From Chrysogorgia sp. JL179-B06 (Eukaryota > Cnidaria > Anthozoa > Scleralcyonacea > Chrysogorgiidae), in assembly GCA_035772405.1 (NCBI GenBank), contig JAYKKM010000310.1:305001-369000 (forward strand): a DNA stretch of 64,000 nucleotides, written 5' to 3'. The notes beneath the pieces were generated by a model. The model saw only the letters and a list, made by a program, of their open reading frames with translations. It made no database searches and had not been told where the DNA came from. Position numbers and translations under genes: made by a program. Position 1 is the first letter of the stretch. Each line of letters begins with the position of its first letter. Below, piece by piece: positions 45,284 to 56,950 of this stretch.

Positions 45284-48200
45284 TAGAACTGCATGACAAG
45301 TATTTATCCAATATTTGTTGCTTTTCCTTGCGTTCTGCTTGCCAATCTCTGTAGTAGTTGTTGGCGACTCTCTCTGCTAATTTTCGTTTTCTTTTTTCTG
45401 TTGTATTTAACATACATGCTACCTGTATTTCTTGCTGCATCTCTGCAACTTGTTGTTGCAGCGGAATTACTGATTCCCTCACTCCACAGTAAACACTTTT
45501 CCTCGCTTTTCATTTCCGCTTTCTTGTTACCTTTACAAATGCCTGGTGTACTGATTTACCAAGTTCATTGTCAGTTATGTTCCCAAACTGAGTAATAAGT
45601 GCATCCCTGACATCACTGCTAAGCACACAGTCCCCATGGTGGACATCATGACAATGACATGTGTTAAATTACTTTTAAATTATTTTCTGTCAGGCGGTTC
45701 CATTGTTTTATAAACATTCTAGTTTTGTTGTAGTTTAATTGTTACATAAAGGACCTGGACGTAAATCAGAGCAGGGTTCTTTTTGATTATGTGGTCATAT
45801 TAGTTATAATTAAAGTGTTCATTCTACAAAAGCAAGGGGCCACACCCATTTTCAGTTTGTTGTTGGACCAACAGCAAGCACCCTTTCCCTCGAGAAAATA
45901 AGAACCTATTTAAGAACCTAAATAGCCTAAAATCCCAGTAAATATCACCTTTTTAGGCTAACTTGAAAAATGGTGGTTCTTATACGCAAGTTTTTACTGT
46001 ATGTGTATTTAGTAATCTGTAATAATTTACTATAATTATTATACATCAAACTCACCAATTACATAATCTACATCCTGTATCTACAAACTAAAGGGTTTGG
46101 CTATTTTTGAGTTTTTGAACGCATTACTGGTTTTCCCAGTCAGGGAACTTTCAGCAAGCTCATCTAGCTTGAAGACCATCCTTAGTAACGTGTTTGTGAA
46201 GTCTGTCACACTTCCCCTCTTTGAATTTAAAATTTTCTTTTGTCCCTCTCGAATTTATTTTCCTTCCCATAATGTTATCTATATGTACAGAGCAAAATAA
46301 ACAAATATGAAAATTTAAGTTTTCAGAATACAACTTCAAAATAGACTTCACATGAGGAACACCTCATAGACCAAACAGACCTCAGTCAGAACAAAAATTC
46401 TAAACACTTTTAGTAGAAAGGGTTAGAGCATCTGCAATTTTTGGGTACACGTAATATTATTTTAAGTTATATAATTGCTCAAAACTTGACAAACTTTTCA
46501 GCAAGGTAGAGTCACCTTAAAATAACAGGAATCTCATACAGTACACCTAGGCTTTAGCCAGAAGTGTTTCCCCTATTTATTCCGGAATAATATAAAACAA
46601 CAATTGTCATCATGTTCAAATTATCTTCTCAGCAAGTTATAATGCACTGTCCTTAGTTTTTTGGTGGGTTACAATAGTCGATGTTTTCAAGTTAAAGACA
46701 TCATGAAAAGTGACATTACAAAAAGCTAAACAAGACACATAATTCTTACCATTCTCAATTCTGGTGTTCTATTTTCCAAACTTGTCAATGGTGACCTTGT
46801 TGGTTGGAGGAGTCTTGTAGGTGTTGGAGCTGTATGGAGCAGGTACCTGGCTTGATGTTGGACTTTCTGCTCTTGTGTCAAGAAGTCTAAGGGGGGTGCT
46901 TGGTGGCATGTTATAATTTCCTGGACATGGAGATGAGCATCTTTCATCCACTTTCTTGTTGAACTTCTCCAGCTTCCCATCGAGTCCATTCACAACATTG
47001 AGTATATCAGATATACCTTCATTTACAGATGGTATGGACATTAGTATAAACATTTTAAAGTACAGTAAATCTTTGGTCATCAAGTTATACAATAGACTAT
47101 TTCAAGGCTATTGATGCAATATTGAAATAAGGGAAAAGAGTCTGGGGTGAACACAGTCAATATATTTTAATATGAAAATGCCAAAATTAATGAGAAGTGG
47201 GTAAACTGTTTTGCTTGTTTTAATTGAAAATGGGCTTGTGTCATTTCACAATTTCTGCAAGACTTCAAGAGAACATAGAAAAAGCTTTGCATGTTGTTTT
47301 TATAAGCCTTCTCTAATCATCTTGTTTAATAGTACAACCTATCAGTATCATTCATTATACTGGCTTGTAAATTGCTTCTTGTCACCCTTTGTCCAGTATA
47401 AATAAACAAAGACTTACATGCAAATTGGTACAACACATACAAAACTTTTTCCATGTTTTATTAAAACAAGCATACATTGTAAAACATCTACCGATTTCTC
47501 AGCAATCTTGACATTTCCACATGAAAATATATAGGTGTAGCATTCGCCCTCATTTGACCATGTTTGCCCTGGGCATTAATAACCGTGAAATTGTCTGTTA
47601 ATAATTATTAAGCTTACTCTTTTGGTCTTGAAGCATCTGCTGCAGCCTTTTATTTTTGGATTTTAAAAGGAATCGAATCTGCTTCTGCAGATTTTCCCTA
47701 TCCTGTTGCAAAAACAAAATTTAAAAGTTATAATATTAGGTTTTTACATCTTCTCGAAGATCAATGACTAAACAAAAGAAATACACTGTCTTTAATGGCA
47801 TATACTAGAAAGCTTTTGTCATTGTAACAAGTCCATTTTACAATAACTAGAAATCTTGATAATTTAAAACATAGTGGAAAAACATTAGTATCAACACAAA
47901 AACACTTAACGAAAAAAGCAATAAAAACAAGCTCTATCAATGCTGTAGATTTGCAAAAATAAAGCATGGATATCCTAAGAAGAATGGCAAATATCATAAA
48001 TAGGACAAATAAAATTAAAATATGGCAGATCAAATTTTACCTCATAATCATCACTATCTGTGTCCTCAGTTTCATCTCCCCTCTTACACCCTGTAATCAA
48101 AGGTAGGATATTTGTGAGCTTTCAAATCAATTTACAATAACTTTATCTTTACAAAATCTTTCACATGCAAAGCCATTGACATTACATGCATTTCTATGCA

Positions 48201-50097
48201 TTATACCCAGGTAAAGAAGCATAGGCACTCAACCAATCAGATGCCTTGGGACGACAAATCTATTTTAGAAAGAGTTATATAAACTAATTTACATTAGCTG
48301 CCTCCAACTTAGACTTGAGTTCTGCCTCAATTGCTTGAGACAATTTCAAGTCTTGATTTTTCGCTGGTGCAGCTTTCTTTCTCTTTTTTAAAACCTTGAA
48401 AATGTTAATCAGAATAGCATAAAAATAAGATGTAATTATTATTTTTCAAGTCTATTAGAAGTTAAATTGTAACAAAAACTATAGTATATCAACCTTTAAA
48501 ACTAAAAGTTTAAAACTAAAAGTTTATTCTTTAAATTATAATAGTATTACTTATTTATATACTTTTAATTCTAATGATTTGCTTATAATAGATAACAAAT
48601 AAAGTGCAACCACATATTATTGCTTTAATATTTTGGCAATTGAAACACCAGGCAGAAATTGTAATTTGATAAATGTTAAAGACCGGACATGACAGAAGTT
48701 TGTCAAAATATTTTATTAGGTAACATTTGGTTGCAACATGCAATAATAATAATAATTTATTAAGCATATTACAAAGTTTCAATGCTTTACAGATTATTTT
48801 AGGAATATAAAATGAATTACAAAATTAAAGAAAACTACAATATTGAATAATATTTAAACACATGCTACAGTAAAACTAGTTGAAACAAGAAATTACAAAT
48901 CAAAGAAATTATGGAATAAGTGGGTCTTAAGATAGGATTTAAATGAGTTTAAAGATTCCGCATTTTTTATTAGAAGGGGAAGCTCGTTCCATAGACGTGG
49001 TGCAGCAACTGCGAAAGATCGTTCACCGTAAAACTGTGTATTACACTTAGGGACGACAAGAAGATTCTTATTGGCTGAACAAAGAGAACGCGACGGTCTG
49101 TAGGGAGTGATAAGTTCAGTTATGTAGGAAGGAGCCTGGTTATGAAGAGCTTTATAAACAGTTACAAGTATCTTGAATGTTATCCTCAATCGAACTGGGA
49201 GCCAATGGAGCTGTCTGAGTATGGGCATAATGTGGTCAAACTTTTTTGTTCTTGTGACAAGTCTTGCCGCGGTGTTTTGCATGCGCTGAAGTTTGGCAAT
49301 TTCCGTGTCAGGGAGTCCAATCAACAAGCTGTTGCAGGAGTCTACCTTAGAAGTTATAAATGCATGGACCAGTCGTTCAGTATTCTCCCTATCAAGGTAT
49401 TTCCTAATTCTGCCTATGTTCCTGATGGAGAAGAACGCTGATTTGCATAGGTTGTTTACATGCTGTGTCATCTGTAAAACCTTCAGAGTGGTTAAAATTA
49501 CTTCATAAAAGTAGGTATTTAGGATGACCAGTAGAATACTTGTAAGAGAAATAGAACATTAGCTAATAAAATATTTTGTCATATCATAAAGTTAAGCCTG
49601 GTTTCCATTTGGTCGCCATGATCGCGATGGTGTCATAGTGGTTGATGTAATAGTGTCCATCTATATTTGAAATCAGTAAAGACTGCTTTGCATACAGCAG
49701 ACAAAAGACAAGATAGATCGACACACTATTACATCGACCACTATGACAATGATGGAAACCAGGCTTCACTGTATTTGCTGGCCTTTAATATTTATATTTG
49801 TTTTGGAAACACTTACAAGTTCTCCAACCAACTTGTTGATCAACATTGCACATGGATGTAGCATTAATGTTGCATTACAAGAGAACACCCAGTTTGATTA
49901 GAACACTTAAAAACAATGTAAATTTATCATAATAAAATATATGTAATATTATATAATTTATTATTTTACCAGGGGTTTATCCATTTCTTCCTCTGAATTT
50001 TCATTGTTCGAATATTTCATATTTCGTTTCCTCTGCCTGTTGATATCTGGGCTTTTTGAAAATCTATTGGCTATTTCACGTAAAACTTGCAGATCAT
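45284..50097 (-). CDS. Upstream exons of the kinase-like gene (coiled-coil)
   Basis: Minus-strand exons with AG/GT edges: 49970-50097 (LQVLREIANRFSKSPDINRQ, then SEEEMDKPL); 48293-48394, 34 codons (VLKKRKKAAPAKNQDLKLSQ, AIEAELKSKLEAAN); 48041-48090 (CKRGDETEDTDSDDYE); 47618-47702 (DRENLQKQIRFLLKSKNKRL); about 46750-47015 (ISDILNVVNGLDGKLEKFNK, with a donor at 46750 but a frame conflict near the end); and 45482-45300 (LQQQVAEMQQEIQVACML, RKEKQQILDKYL). Together they are charged and coiled-coil-like. The last of these meets the kinase exon in a different frame, so either an unseen intron or a frameshift lies near 45290. Joining them is inference from strand, order and splice signals. Confidence 0.5.
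48737..49500 (-). pseudogene. 5'-truncated LINE inserted in an intron, C-terminal ORF open
   Basis: A minus-strand frame of about 200 codons reads MTQHVNNLCKSAFFSIRNIG, RYLDRENTERLVHAF-like text, VDSCNSLLIGLPDTEIAKLQ, RMQNTAARLVTRTKKFDHIM, LHWLPVRLRITFKILVTVYK, then ERSFAVAAPRLWNELPLLIK. This is the connection and C-terminal domain of a non-LTR reverse transcriptase; palm and nuclease are absent. The 3' UTR ends in a (TTA)n tract at about 48740-48753. It has no stops, suggesting a young insertion, and sits in an intron of the coiled-coil gene on the same strand. Confidence 0.85.
49593..49768. mobile_element. 176-bp foldback MITE
   Basis: AAGCCTGGTTTCCAT at the left pairs with ATGGAAACCAGGCTT at the right, and GTCATAGTGGTTGATGTAAT pairs with ATTACATCGACCACTATGAC. 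Loop of about 60 bp. Confidence 0.75.
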
Positions 50098-50099
50098 CT

Positions 50100-51290
50100 A
50101 ATAGAAAAAATATGAAAAAAATAGTTTTAAAACCAAGTAGCTTCCCCCTAAATTTGTTACATAAAACATGTGATAAAGTATGTTTAAGGGGGTGTTTATA
50201 TGGATGAGCGCCAGCCCTCTTGGCAGGGCTAGCCCTCTTGTCGATATGAATTTCATCCCTTGTTTACATGAGAATTTCTAGCACTCCTAACCGAGCTGGC
50301 TCGCTGCCCAAGCTAGTTCGCTCGAATGGCTATGGCTGCATTTATTTTCGCAGCAAACCTAGAATCCCACTTTTGTGGACAAGTGTTCAATTTATAACTT
50401 AAACACAAGTATGCCTGCCCGTTTGTAGCAATATTCAATCCGATAAAATATGCATTCAATCTAATCCACAAATGTTATTTAATTCAATCACATGTCAATT
50501 TTACTATGCAATGCAAACAATAATCCCCTCGCCGAAGGCGCTGGGGCGAGGGTGATAATCTTGACGGGGTGGTACAATGTCCGGTCATTTGAGTCAGGGC
50601 AAAGTAGTTCTGTAAAAAGTTTGTGCCGTGTATATATAAATATAGGTATCCATCAACGGACCGACATTGGTTGTCTTGGTTATGATGACGTAACCTCACG
50701 GGGAAAAAAGTAGGTCAACAAGGATATTTATGGTCTACAAGGATATTTATCTAAGGTCGTGAGCGGGAACATTGTGTTATTTTGCTCGAAAAAACGTGAA
50801 AATATGTACGTGAAATGAGTAATTTAAATAACAAATGGCAGGCTGAAGCTGCACGAGCAGAAGAGAACGAGAGGGGACAGTCGTTATTAAAAACAAATCC
50901 TCAATACTTATTCTGTGACAAAACAAACACAGCAAGAAGGATTGCGACAGAAACAAGTCAAAGCGACTCGAAGACGATATCCAGTGTTATTCTCGTAATT
51001 TGTGCTTTATAATACTACAAAATAGTAAGTGTTAGTTCATATTTTGAAATTGCATGTACAGTATGTTTATTCTGTGCTTGATAATGAGCCTATATAGTAG
51101 ACTACAGCTGTGTTTCAGCTGTTTATACGACCTGAGCCTGCCACCTGGCCTACAATTTTTTAGTATATAAACAAGCATTACTCATGTATACAGTGAACCA
51201 CTGGTCAGTGTTAATATATATACACTGCTGTAGTGAATTATAAGGGAGAGATTGGAGTAGACAGATGATACTCTGGATATGAGCATGACA
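50100..51290. other. No clear gene; GAGCCAGC-type MITE
   Basis: 50190-50350 starts GGTGTTTATATGGATGAGCG and contains GCTAGCCC/GGGCTAGC-like inverted strings and a second GTTTACATGAGA, the look of a GC-rich MITE. The ORF at 50815-51012 (MSNLNNKWQAEAARAEENER) looks protein-like at its start but has no recognised domain. Confidence 0.35.
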
Positions 51291-51298
51291 ATCATCCA

Positions 51299-51362
51299 TT
51301 CCCGGAGAGGAATCGAACCTGTAACTTTTGATTGCTTCTTACCATTGAGCTACCGAGACTCA
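51299..51362 (-). repeat. tRNA-derived SINE head
   Basis: The minus strand carries a box A-like TAGCTCAATGG and, 27 nt later, a perfect box B-like GGTTCGATTCC, inside a stretch of tRNA length (about 64 nt). The acceptor arms do not pair well and no CCA is seen, so it is a SINE or tRNA relic and not a working tRNA gene. Confidence 0.6.
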
Positions 51363-51600
51363 GATGGAGAGTGAAGGTATAGGTATACAGTACTGCCTAT
51401 GCAGCTTGCATTCACTACAGCAGTGTATATATTAACACATCCAAGCATTACTGATATAATATAGTGACTGCTGTATAGGCAGTACATATACCAATTGAAC
51501 CAGTACATCATTGTATTCATTCTCTCTCCATCGGAGTCTTGATGGCTCAATGGTTAGAGTCACCGGCAATCAGGTTATAATTTTTTTCAACTGGGAATAA
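51352..51600 (+). repeat. Second SINE head in inverted orientation
   Basis: The plus strand at 51532-51585 reads GGAGTCTTGATGGCTCAATG and continues with GGTTAGAG, a box A; box B is degraded. The segment from there back to about 51450 is an inverted diverged copy of 51352-51420 (TATACAGTACTGCCTATGCA against TGTATAGGCAGTACATATAC), so the two SINEs face away from a shared centre. Confidence 0.5.
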
Positions 51601-52972
51601 TTTTTCTGAGGAGGCTGACGATCGTCCATGTATTGTATACTGGTCTACAGTGTATATTCCATAAACAATCTGTGTTTAATCCATGCATCATTATGGAACA
51701 TGTTAGGCTTTGTACAGTAGCTGGCCTAGTGGCCATATACATAACTTATAATTGTGTCTGTGAATAGGCTTGGACAATGCTGGTCCTAGGCTTGTTTTGT
51801 AAAATACAGCTTATATAGGATTATATTGACATTGGGTATGTTGACATTCATTGTCAGCAGAAATTAGATCAATTGTCAACAAGCGAGCTAGGAATGTCAT
51901 CTTGAACATTGATTATATATGCACATGGTGATGTAATTTAGATACTATAGTACACAATGCCATGTCTTCTTGCAGATACATGGCTTTTGTATTAATAACC
52001 ATCAAAATATGGTATCTGCACTAGGCATTTATTATTATATATTATTATTATTATTAATAATAATACAATAATATTTATGGTAGCCCCTTCAATGCTAAGA
52101 TTGGTATCAATGGGCATCTTGTTTCCTAACAAATTACAGTCAAATATAAATACATATTTATATGTACTGTACAATGTTACAAAAACTAATTTTAACTCTT
52201 GTATAAATCTTGTACATTAACTGATCGGTCGCAAGTCCGCAAGATTAGTTTTTCCTGCCAGCATTGAGACCTACAAAGAACATCAATATTATATAAGTTA
52301 TCCACATTCCACATCCCTGCCAGCTCCACATCGCAGCAGTCTAATGTGGGTAGAATTATCAACTTACTTTATATAATCATGCACACCAACAATCAGGGTA
52401 GAATCCCTAATACAATTGTTAAACCCAATTTGAATTGACCCGTAGACATGTGAACAAATTTAATTTTTTTTAAAAGCACACCCATTGTATGATAAAGATG
52501 CACTTTCTTCCTTCAACAGCCTTTGGTGTCTGTTTATACTAACTACTGAGTTGATTATTTCATGTGGAATTATCAATAGTGTGAAACAAGCAATTTTTTT
52601 CTTAGTGATTGAGGGTAACAGCAGTAGACTTCCCCACTATTCTGTTACTGCACCCAAAAATTAAAAAGTTTGCGCTATATAGTTATTTAGTTTGATGTTG
52701 TATGAAACAATTAAATTCAGAAAAAACAAAGCTCTCAGAGATATTGACAAATTGTCCAAGTTTGGCAAATGAATGGGCTATTTCACCGAATGGCGTAGCG
52801 TCTGGCTGCTATTAATAGCGCAAAATTCAGACAAACAAACCAAATTTAACTCACAAATGATTGCAAATGAGCGGCTGGACAAAATGCAGGTTGCAGGTTG
52901 GGAATTTGCAGGTTGGGAATTTGCAGGTTGGAATACAAGTTCTTTTCTAGACAATCTTGTTTAGTTCAGCAC
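51601..52972. other. No gene; simple repeats
   Basis: An (ATT/TAA)n tract lies at 52028-52075. A 15-bp unit TTGCAGGTTGGGAAT is repeated about three times at 52889-52933. Confidence 0.5.
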
Positions 52973-53355
52973 GGTCTCTTCCTTAAATTAACCATTATCC
53001 TTAAGTTACAAATCGCTCTGAATTAAGGATAATGGTTAATATAATGGTATTGTAGGGTTAGAACCCAACCCCACCACAACATCAATCCCTAACCCTAATC
53101 CCCCACCACGAGTTTTCTAATCCTAGCCTAGCGAGTTTTCTAAGCCTAACCCCTGTCTAGCAAGTTTTACGACACAACCATACCTACCCTGCACCCTTGT
53201 CTCCCATACTTGGTGTCTGTATAGACTAATAAGAGAAACTTAGTAATTGACTGCTAAACGCATGCGTGATTCTTATGATCCATTAGATTAACCATTATCC
53301 TTAATTCACAGCAATTTGTAACTTAAGGATAATAGGTTAATTTAAGGGAGAGACC
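52973..53355. mobile_element. TIR element built of hairpins, copy 1
   Basis: It begins GGTCTCTTCCTTAAATTAAC and ends with the near-complement finishing GGGAGAGACC. Each terminus itself holds a hairpin of TTAACCATTATCCTTAA with its complement (52988-53039 and 53289-53341). The interior contains degenerate CCCTAACC strings. No ORF. Confidence 0.65.
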
Positions 53356-53697
53356 ATGTTGCATTTAGTTAGGGTTGGGGTTAGGATTTGGGTTAGGATT
53401 GTGGTTATTTAACCCTAATACTAACCCTCATACTAACCCCAATCTTTACCCTAACTAAAAAGATAGTCCAGAAAACGACTATATATTCTTAACCTGCAAC
53501 CTGCGTTTTATACCAGCCCTGCAAACGAGCTATTTTCTTTTGTTATGGCCGCACGAATTAGGGGTAAAAGCGGACAAACATGGATATTGACGTCATTTCG
53601 ACGGCTGCTATTCAAGTAAAAGAACGAAAATAAAACTTAAACGTTTCAAACAGTAAGCGGGCGAGGGGTTGTTGCGTATACGTATTTCTAGTTTATA
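53356..53697. other. Degenerate telomere-like repeats
   Basis: GGTTAGGGTTGGGGTTAGGAT (shortened here to its pattern GGTTAGG) and, after a turn, TAACCCTAATACTAACCC at 53375-53455 form an inverted pair of irregular TTAGGG-like runs. The rest shows nothing. Confidence 0.5.
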
Positions 53698-54817
53698 TCC
53701 TTCCTTAAATTAACCATTATCCTTAATTCTCAAATCGCTCTAAATTAAGGATAATGGTTAATTTAGAGGCGATCGTGAGATTCGCGCATGCGTATATTAG
53801 TCAATTACTATCCCACATGCTTGCCCAACCTCGTACCCAGGGTCTTCTCAGTGCTTGGGGAGGAGCGCCCGGGATGGGAGGGGAGTGGAGCGAGGGAAGA
53901 GAAGACCCGGGTAAAGGCTGGTCACGTGACTCCAAGGATATTGGATTATTTTGTAACCTGGGTTATTCTCGCTTATATCATCCGGGGGGCCGGATCCCTG
54001 TGAAAACATATCACAAACTTCTATAATTGAAAGTATAAACAGTATATGGATAATTTAAAAAGATTACAATTTATTGGAAAGACAGTACGGACTGCAGACA
54101 ATTTGAAAGCCTTGAAAGATGGTGGATTACTTCGAAAAATACGTTGATTTACTGGACATTTGTGCATGCTGTCATAAGATATTAACATGATTAGTATTTA
54201 AAATAATAGTCATAGTCTGACTGTATTAAAATTGTAAATTCGAACTGTTCTGGCGTTGATCATAGGACTTTAAGATATACGACGGCAACCTAGGACGGCG
54301 ACGGCAGTAAAAGCAATACAAATTTTAGCATTTGAATGAAACCACGGTCGATTGACTAGCGTATTTGACACTCCAAGCTTGTTTTATGATCTCCAAAACG
54401 CTTCAATATTTCTAAAACGATTATAGTGTCTGTGTTTAAGTCAGTCTTAAGTCACATCTCTCCGCGAATTATCGTCGTCCTAAAGACGTGAAAAAGCTCT
54501 CAGTGGCGTTGTAAACAGAACGAGAACGGCGTTGAAATTACTCCTGGGAATAAAAATTATTCATTCTTATTGTTTCGCATGAAGATTCTTTTGTTTGCGA
54601 CGTCCCCTTCCCGGGCACTGAGAAGACCCTGGGTACGAGGTTGATGCTTGCCAAGTAGGAGTGGATCAGTGGACGGCTGGGGGTTTGGGATGGGGAAAAT
54701 TTTGCCGGGTGTTTAGGGTTAGAAAACCCCTGGTTGGGTTCTAACATTAGATTAACATTATCCTTAATTCAGAGCGATTTGTAAATTAAGGATAATAGTT
54801 AATTTAAGAAAGAGACC
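53698..54817. mobile_element. TIR element built of hairpins, copy 2, with nested element
   Basis: The same terminal hairpins recur at 53710-53762 and 54751-54802; the right end closes with AAGAAAGAGACC. Inside, a perfect 29-bp inverted repeat (beginning CAACCTCGTACCCAGGGTCT at 53826, complement ending 54643) bounds an 818-bp nested element without a transposase. Confidence 0.65.
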
Positions 54818-55206
54818 GAGTAATCCCGCATCCAGTGGGCTGGTACGAGGGCAATGTATTTGCTCGTCAATGCAATGTATTTGCATTGACGAGCAATGTA
54901 TTTTTCGTCAATACCTTGTATTTGTTCCTAGGCCACTTCCTTATATGGAATACGTATTAGAGGTACATATGGACCATTTTCACTGGAAAGTTCAGCGGAA
55001 GTAAAACGAGCATGGAATATCCAATCCTTGCTCTCCTATTAGGAACGCTAGTTTCTCGGTTTGTAACTAGATTTTTATGATGAAATGTATTCTAACAACC
55101 CCAATATCTTCATGGAAAACGTAGAAAACATAAAACCAACAAAATTGAAGGAAAAACAGGTGGGCCATAGATAGGGCCATGGGCCATGTTTTACCTACAC
55201 CCTAAT
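54818..55206. other. No gene seen
   Basis: A short local repeat of CAATGTATTTG lies at 54851-54905. Confidence 0.4.
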
Positions 55207-55315
55207 TCTTGTTTATGATTCGATGGCTAATGTTGATACGTGTGTACATTTTGATCACATATGCCAAGATGACAATCGTATACGACAAATCATATTGTGT
55301 AGATCGGCCATTATA
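55207..55315 (+). repeat. Diverged copy of 14700-14820
   Basis: Shares the TTATGATTCGATGG start and the later ATGACAAT.GTATAC block in the same order. Confidence 0.5.
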
Positions 55316-55756
55316 GGAATAGCCTATAAAAACTATTGCAATTTATTATGCAGAAACCTATAGGAATAGCCTAAAGAATCTATAGAAATTTTCCATAGAA
55401 ACCTATAGAAATAGTGTTCCCACTATCCACAGATCACAATTTTGTAACACCAAACATTAAGTTTATTACAAATTTTTACCATAGAAAACGTTTTTCTTTT
55501 GTGTTTCTCCTTCCAAGCAAGCACACTAACAACATAGTGTCCCGAAATAGTTCTAACAAATAGCCTGTAGAAACCTATAGGAATAGCCTATAGAAACCTA
55601 TAGGAATAGCCTATAGGAACCTATAGAGAGATTCGCCTATATACACTTGATTCTATAGAATCCTATAGGTTTCTATAGGTATTTGAACCTATAGACTTTC
55701 TGCCTATAGGTTTCTACAGGCGGCCTATAGGCTTCTATAGGATTTTTTCATAAGGG
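55309..55756. mobile_element. CCTATAGG-rich element
   Basis: Dozens of CCTATAGG/CTATAGAAACCTATAGG units occur in both orientations. The right end TTTTTTCATAAGGG resembles the ends of the 14238-14385 MITE. The left boundary is unclear. Confidence 0.55.
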
Positions 55757-55766
55757 TCAGTGACGC

Positions 55767-56010
55767 CTAAAGGCCCCTGGTGGGTAAATCTGCAGGAATG
55801 TGTAGCCACTGGTCTGGATATGTGCTCATTTGGATCTCTCCAATTCGATTAGCAACAAACGGTTTGAAATTTCGACTTTGGTTATGCAAGAATGTGACCT
55901 TCTCGACTGTAAGTACTCTTGCGAGGCTCTTTGCCAACCGAGTAGCAAGCACAGGCGCCCATCGACTCAAGTCGTGGTATTGTGAGTGCCTTAACTGGTG
56001 ATACACGGCT
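55767..56010 (-). pseudogene. BEL/Pao LTR-retrotransposon RNase H-region fragment
   Basis: The minus strand reads SRNFKPFVANRIGEIQMSTY, then PDQWLHIPADLPTRGL. FVANR..EI, the P.QW..IP block and the TRGL end are the signature between RNase H and integrase in BEL/Pao polyproteins. Nothing else of the element is present. It begins where the CCTATAGG block ends. Confidence 0.65.
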
Positions 56011-56167
56011 TTTCGAGACAATTAGACGTTAAGTCGGTGTGTGGTCGGGTATCGACATAACAAGTAGGCAGCTACGGCGTAGGCAACGTTGGAGGAATCT
56101 GAAAAAATATGTTGTTGAAGGTTTGTCGGATTTGCGATGCGTAGACAACTTGGGATGCAGACCGTTG

Positions 56168-56230
56168 ACAATTCTAATAATAATAATAAGACTTTATTTA
56201 TTTAAAGGTTTCCAAAAACCAGTTTAGCAT
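56168..56230 (-). repeat. LINE 3' tail scrap
   Basis: On the minus strand, AAATAAATAAAGTCTTATTA followed by (TTA)n, the same tail style as the other LINEs here. Confidence 0.5.
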
Positions 56231-56429
56231 GGCTAATCTTACACAGATTGTCAGCGGTTTTCAAATTTTGACTTCACTCTGTTTTTTCCTTCGACGGCAT
56301 TGTTGTTTTGTAGGCGATTACAATGAGTTTCGTTGTTTAGCGTTCATTTGACGACGATTATTCTAAATTATTCCCCAGGTGGGAACCTAGACGAATTTAT
56401 TGAACATAATTTACAAGCAGAAGAAGTTT

Positions 56430-56543
56430 AGGGTTATCGATTTCAACCGAGACGAGATTCATACAGCAGACTCTGGTCGGCTGAAGGCTCGAATGAAAGA
56501 ACCAGATGAAGATATATGTAGCTTTTGCTCGACAAATTGTTAT
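56430..56543 (+). CDS. Possible exon, unknown
   Basis: Reads RVIDFNRDEIHTADSGRLKA, then DICSFCSTNCYG, ending at a good donor (ATG/GTGAGT). It lies outside the TIRs of the following transposon. No family is recognised. Confidence 0.35.
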
Positions 56544-56796
56544 GGTGAGTTCTATTTATAGTTGTATTCATGTCTGTAAATACTTAATAATTTATTCGTA
56601 TTTATCTCTGTACCAGAGATACGAGAGAAACGTTCTAGACTCTCTGACGAAGGGCTTTCGCACAAAATATTAGACCTCGTAATCATATTTACACCAACTT
56701 TCTATATTTCGATTTGTATTTCTACGCACTACTTTCATTATCACTATTTTTATTCCTTTGCCATACTTGGTTGGTGTTGCTGGCCTTGGTGTTATA

Positions 56797-56950
56797 CATT
56801 TGCCATTTGGATTATTTACAGGCTGATATTGATAATCAAAGTTTTGTCCTTGCTTGGTCTTTCTCTATTTTATCTTAGCATGACTTGCTCCTTGATTTGT
56901 TTTGCCACCCAATTTTTGTAAGCTTTCAGTCAGCCTTGGTATATTCCTGC
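56797..56950 (+). repeat. Left flank of the transposon: dispersed repeat shared with 63.5 kb
   Basis: CATTTGCCATTTGGATTATT and the following 150 bp recur as the reverse complement at 63540-63664 with one internal deletion of about 37 bp. The repeat resumes at 60364 after the transposon. Confidence 0.75.

Noticed and set aside
51299..51362. Functional tRNA gene
   Set aside because: Box A and B are good, but the acceptor stem does not pair and an inverted diverged copy lies beside it, as for SINEs.
52973..54817. CRISPR-like array of four repeats
   Set aside because: Spacing is irregular (about 300, 420 and 1040 bp), the repeats are hairpins in element ends, and the context is eukaryotic.
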